From DATJJW01 sp035491935 (lineage in GTDB: Bacteria > Pseudomonadota > Alphaproteobacteria > ATCC43930 > CGMCC-115725): a stretch of DNA of 9,423 bases. The first letter of the stretch is position 1. Each line of letters starts with the position of its first letter. Shown piece by piece: positions 6,731-9,423 of the stretch. The position numbers and the translations under genes are program-made. The notes under the pieces are model-generated. The model was not told the DNA's origin and made no database searches. It saw nothing but the letters and a program-made list of their open reading frames with translations. Location: assembly GCA_035491935.1 (NCBI GenBank), contig DATJJW010000235.1, positions 1 to 9,423 of the forward strand, in the 5' to 3' direction.

Positions 6731-6941
6731 GAATCCTCGCCTGATATCCGACAGCGCTCCCCTATAGCGCGAAGCTGTAGACGCGGGAAGATCGGCGGCG
6801 GCGACGGGCCTCCGCCCGATATCTGAACTGGTCCGGCATCCACCCCGATTGACCACTCCATAATATATACATACCGTACATAATTGGTTCGCTGTTCCGT
6901 CAAGAATCATCGGCGGGCCTTCGAACCGGGAGGAGACTGAA
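6731..6941. promoter_or_regulatory. Divergent control region between MarR and monooxygenase genes
   Basis: This 211-bp interval between divergent starts contains the second operator-like element (6862-6884). A possible plus-strand -35 TTGACC (6849-6854) lies just before it, with only a poor -10 (TACCGT, 6872-6877) at 17-base spacing. An AT-rich TAATATATAC run at 6861-6870 could also serve as a -10 on either strand. A strong ribosome-binding site, GGGAGGAG (6928-6935), lies six bases before the monooxygenase ATG. The promoter picks are weak; the regulatory role of the region is well supported by its divergent layout and the repeat. Confidence 0.6.
6862..6884. promoter_or_regulatory. Operator-like element, copy 2 (probable MarR site)
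   Basis: AATATATAC (6862-6870), spacer ATACC, then GTACATAAT (6876-6884). Aligned without gaps to the element at 5613-5635 it matches at 17 of 23 positions, including the whole GTACATAA right half and the TAC/GTAC core. The left half is less symmetric than in copy 1. It lies between the MarR and monooxygenase genes, 57 bases before the monooxygenase start. Direct observation supports a shared motif; binding by the MarR protein is inferred. Confidence 0.7.
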
Positions 6942-8444
6942 ATGAGCGTTCACAAGATCGCCCGATCCGCCGAGCCTACCGATGCCGGCATCCGCACCGG
7001 CGCCCAATTCCTCGCCGATCTCAGCGCGTCCAAGCGCACGATCTTCGTCGCAGGCGAGAAGGTCAGCGATCCGACCAAGCATCCGGCCTTTCGCAACGCC
7101 GCGCGCACCCTGGCCCGGCTCTTCGACTATGCCGCCGATCCCGCCAATCGCGAGGCCATGACCTTCACCTCGCCGGATACCGGCCGGCCGGTCTGGCGCT
7201 GCTGGCAGATTCCGCAGAACCATGCCGATCTGCGCGCCAAGCGCATCGCGGCCGAGGGCTGGGCCGAGCAGAGCTTCGGCCTGATGGGCCGCACGCCCGA
7301 CCATGTCGCCAATTTCTTCGCCGGATACGCCGCCAAGCCCGACTTCTTCGACAAGGACAGGGGCTTCGACCGCAACATCCTCGATTTCTACCGCTACGCC
7401 CGCGACAACCACCGCTACATCGCCTATGCGATCGTGCCGCCGCAGATCGACCGTTCGAAGCCGGCACATCAGCAAGCGGACCCGACGCTCTATGCCGGCG
7501 TGGTCAAGGAGACCGACAGCGGCATCGTCATCCGCGGCGGCCAGCAGCTCGCGACCGGCGCCGTCTTCGCCGACTATGTGCAGGTCAGCTGCATCCATCC
7601 GCTGAAGGAAGGCGACGAGGCCTATGCCTTCAACGTCGTGATCCCGGTCGACGCTCCTGGCGTGCGCCTCATCGCGCGCCGCGCCTTCCCGCTGCAGGCG
7701 ACCAGCGCCGAGGATTATCCGCTGACCAGCCGCTTCGACGAGACCGACAGCTTCGTCGTACTCGACGACGTGCATGTGCCCTGGAAGCACGTCTTCATCT
7801 ATCGCGACACCCAGCGCTGCTTCACCCAGTGGTGGCAGACGCCCTCACATCTCTATGGCAACCACCAGGCCCAGGCGCGCTATGCCACCAAGCTGCGCTT
7901 CCTGATGGGCCTGGCCAAGCGCATGAACGAGGCGACCGGCAACGACAAGGTGCCGCCGGTAATGGTCGAGATGGGCGAACTGGCGGCCTATGCCTCGATC
8001 GTCGAGCACATGCTGCATGCCCAGGAGGTCGACGCCACCATCGACAAGGATGGCACACTATGGCCGTCCAAGACCGCGCTCTATGCGGTGATGGCGCTGC
8101 AGTCGCAGATCAACCCGCACATGATCGACATCGTACGCGAGCTGACCGGCGCCGGCATGATCACCCTGCCCTCCTCGGCCAAGGATTTCGACAATCCGGA
8201 ATCCGCCCCCGATGTCGAACGCTACTTCGTCTCCAGCGAGATGGGGGCGCGCGACCGGGTCCGGCTGATGCGGCTCGCCTGGGACTTCATCGGCACCGAA
8301 TTCGCCAACCGCCACCAACAATATGAAAAGTTCTACGGTGGCGCCGCATACCTCGTGAAGACCAATATGTTCCGCAACTACGACTTCGCGCGCGCCGGCC
8401 GGATGGTCGACGACGCGCTGGGATTGCCGCCGATCGAGGATTAA
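6942..8444 (+). CDS. HpaB-type two-component flavin-dependent monooxygenase, oxygenase component
   Basis: This 500-residue oxygenase has the acyl-CoA dehydrogenase-like fold of the 4-hydroxyphenylacetate 3-monooxygenase/PvcC/chlorophenol hydroxylase family. It uses free reduced flavin and O2 to hydroxylate a ring. The N-terminal domain (about 15-290) shows RTGAQFLADL (18-27), GEKVSDPTKHPAFR (38-51), FGLMGRTPD (112-120), PPQIDR (166-171), TGAVFADYVQV (205-215) and VHVPW (277-281). The C-terminal helical domain (about 300-495) ends with the family RLAWDFIGTEFANRHQQYEKFYGG stretch (444-467). Length is typical (480-520). R117 of GRTPD fits the substrate arginine of HpaB. The residue after PD is H121 rather than Tyr, and the position where many homologues have His before the PxxxDR segment is Y162. 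A substrate other than 4-hydroxyphenylacetate is therefore likely. The ATG has GGGAGGAG upstream. The reduced flavin should come from the reductase at 5659-6159. A pyrrole-, pyridine- or phenol-type substrate is possible. Confidence 0.93.
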   Translation: MSVHKIARSAEPTDAGIRTGAQFLADLSASKRTIFVAGEKVSDPTKHPAFRNAARTLARLFDYAADPANREAMTFTSPDTGRPVWRCWQIPQNHADLRAKRIAAEGWAEQSFGLMGRTPDHVANFFAGYAAKPDFFDKDRGFDRNILDFYRYARDNHRYIAYAIVPPQIDRSKPAHQQADPTLYAGVVKETDSGIVIRGGQQLATGAVFADYVQVSCIHPLKEGDEAYAFNVVIPVDAPGVRLIARRAFPLQATSAEDYPLTSRFDETDSFVVLDDVHVPWKHVFIYRDTQRCFTQWWQTPSHLYGNHQAQARYATKLRFLMGLAKRMNEATGNDKVPPVMVEMGELAAYASIVEHMLHAQEVDATIDKDGTLWPSKTALYAVMALQSQINPHMIDIVRELTGAGMITLPSSAKDFDNPESAPDVERYFVSSEMGARDRVRLMRLAWDFIGTEFANRHQQYEKFYGGAAYLVKTNMFRNYDFARAGRMVDDALGLPPIED

Positions 8445-8565
8445 CCGGTATCGGGTCCGTCGAGGCGCAGGGAGGCGCGCCCCGACGGCAGCCCGCAGAA
8501 TGATGACAAGAAAAATCGAACGCTTTCGACGCAAGAACAGAAAGCCATAACAAGGGGAAACACCC
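8445..8565 (+). other. Intergenic region with hairpin between monooxygenase and permease genes
   Basis: This 121-bp gap contains a stem formed by 8457-8468 and 8477-8488 (11 of 12 positions paired, one A-C mismatch, 8-base loop). The sequence after it is A-rich (GACAAGAAAAATCG), not T-rich, so it is a poor intrinsic terminator for the plus strand. It may stabilise or process the mRNA between the two genes. No copy of the 23-bp operator-like element and no convincing promoter is seen, so the permease is probably co-transcribed with the monooxygenase. AAGGGGA at 8552-8558 is the permease ribosome-binding site. Confidence 0.55.
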
Positions 8566-9423
8566 ATGTCGGTATCCAACAACAGCTTCACCGTAGCACC
8601 GGCCACTGCCGTGGCCTCTCCCCGACGCTGGCTGATCGCCGGGATCATGTTCCTGGCGGTGATATCCGCCTTCTTCGACCGCATCAGCGTCGCGGTGCTG
8701 TTCACCAATACCGACTTCCAAACCGCCATGGGCACGGGTTTCAACCCGACCCTGCTCGGCCTGCTGATGACCGCCTTCGTCTTCGCCTATGGCGTCTCCG
8801 GGGTGCTGGTGAGCTTCGTCGGCGATCTTTATGGGCTACGCCGTTCGCTGGCGATCGGCACGGCATTCTGGGGCGTGCTGATGGCGGCCATGGGCATGGC
8901 CGGGTCCTTCCTCGCCATGCTGTCCCTGCGCATCGGCCTCGGCATCGCCGAGGGTCCGCAATTCTCGATCATCAATTCAGTGGTCAAGCGCTGGTTTCCG
9001 CAGCGCGAGCAGGCGCGGGCCAATTCGATCTGGATGATCGGCAGCCCGCTGGGTTCCGCGATCGGCTTCCCGCTGATGATCTTCCTGGTCAGCCATTTCG
9101 GCTGGCGCTCTGCCTTCTACGCCCTGGCCGCCCTGAACCTCGTCATCGTACTGCCGCTGGTGCTGGGCTTCCTGCGCGACCGGCCGGAACAGGCCGCCGC
9201 GCCCGCCCCGGTCGGCACCGCCGAGCGCGAGCCTTTCATGTCGCAGGTGGCTCTCTTCTGCCGCGACTGGCGCTTCTGGATGCTGGTCATCTTCAACTCG
9301 GCGGCCCTCATCTACCTATGGGGCCTGAATAGCTGGCTGCCCAGCTACCTGGTCAAGGTGCGGGGCTTCGATCCGCGCCAGACCAGCTTCTACTCCTTCC
9401 TGCCCTTCTTCATGATGTTCCTG
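8566..9423 (+). CDS. MFS transporter, anion:cation symporter-like, 5' part only
   Basis: The first 286 codons of a major facilitator superfamily permease are present, and the frame is open to the window edge. ATG at 8566 follows AAGGGGA with seven bases between. Hydrophobic segments are visible at about 22-45, 62-86, 96-112, 114-135, 152-175, 182-204 and 236-262, i.e. TM1-TM6 plus the start of the C-terminal half. FFDRISVAV (36-44) in TM1, GDLYGLRRS (86-94) as the loop 2-3 motif, and RIGLGIAEGPQF (122-133) followed by KRWFPQREQARA (141-152) and GWRSAFY (179-185) are typical of the ACS family. That family takes up organic anions such as 4-hydroxyphenylacetate, phthalate and hexuronates. Its place after the monooxygenase suggests it imports the pathway substrate across the inner membrane. 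About 140-160 residues are missing on the right. Confidence 0.93.
   Translation, partial: MSVSNNSFTVAPATAVASPRRWLIAGIMFLAVISAFFDRISVAVLFTNTDFQTAMGTGFNPTLLGLLMTAFVFAYGVSGVLVSFVGDLYGLRRSLAIGTAFWGVLMAAMGMAGSFLAMLSLRIGLGIAEGPQFSIINSVVKRWFPQREQARANSIWMIGSPLGSAIGFPLMIFLVSHFGWRSAFYALAALNLVIVLPLVLGFLRDRPEQAAAPAPVGTAEREPFMSQVALFCRDWRFWMLVIFNSAALIYLWGLNSWLPSYLVKVRGFDPRQTSFYSFLPFFMMFL

Noticed and set aside
6164..6826. Plus-strand open frame of 220 codons preceded by GGAGG, antisense to the MarR gene
   Set aside because: The GGAGG comes from the terminal glycine codons of the flavin reductase. The translated product is His/Arg/Gln-rich without a domain, while the opposite strand encodes a clear MarR fold.
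6173..6910. Longer MarR start at 6910
   Set aside because: It would add 60 residues of non-conserved sequence and run coding sequence through the operator-like element. ATG at 6730 has AGGA upstream and fits family length.
6900..7790. Minus-strand open frame of 296 codons opposite the monooxygenase
   Set aside because: It is a shadow of the HpaB-type gene and resembles no protein family.
1..9423. CRISPR array, insertion sequence, tRNA or integrase
   Set aside because: No regularly spaced repeats, transposase-like protein, terminal inverted repeats or tRNA-like cloverleaf was seen on either strand by eye.

Overview
This window is a GC-rich, densely packed catabolic gene cluster. Codon use, gene organisation and a piece of a GGCCGGGCTTGACCC-type intergenic repeat near the left end suggest an alphaproteobacterium, possibly a Rhodospirillales- or rhizobiales-like soil bacterium. 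That placement is inference. No rRNA, tRNA, CRISPR array, transposase or phage gene is visible.

Left part (182-3858, minus strand): a tightly coupled three-gene operon for a molybdenum hydroxylase of the xanthine dehydrogenase family. The transcription order is FAD subunit, then Mo-cofactor subunit, then 2Fe-2S subunit, with only 2-3 nt between genes. A divergent control region (3859-4080) separates it from a plus-strand UbiD-family, prenylated-FMN-dependent decarboxylase (4081-5511), which is followed by a strong hairpin terminator.

Right part (5659-9423): a flavin reductase (plus), a convergent MarR-type regulator (minus), a large HpaB-type flavin-dependent monooxygenase (plus), and the first 286 codons of an MFS transporter of the anion:cation symporter type (plus, cut by the window edge). 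The reductase and the oxygenase look like the two halves of a two-component monooxygenase, although the regulator gene lies between them.

The most informative non-coding signal is a 23-bp element found upstream of both the reductase (5613-5635, a perfect 9+9 inverted repeat) and the oxygenase (6862-6884, 17 of 23 positions identical). It is the obvious candidate operator for the MarR protein and ties the two monooxygenase halves into one regulon. A different imperfect palindrome (3962-3979) lies in the divergent promoter of the Mo hydroxylase and decarboxylase genes, so that half may answer to another regulator.

Together, an uptake permease, a Mo hydroxylase (water-derived hydroxylation of an electron-poor ring), a UbiD decarboxylase (removal or addition of a ring carboxylate) and an FADH2/FMNH2-dependent hydroxylase suggest aerobic breakdown of a carboxylated aromatic or N/O-heteroaromatic acid (pyridine-, pyrrole- or furan-carboxylate type). 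The exact substrate cannot be read from the sequence. No ring-cleavage enzyme, CoA ligase, UbiX prenyltransferase or Mo-enzyme maturation factor is in the window.
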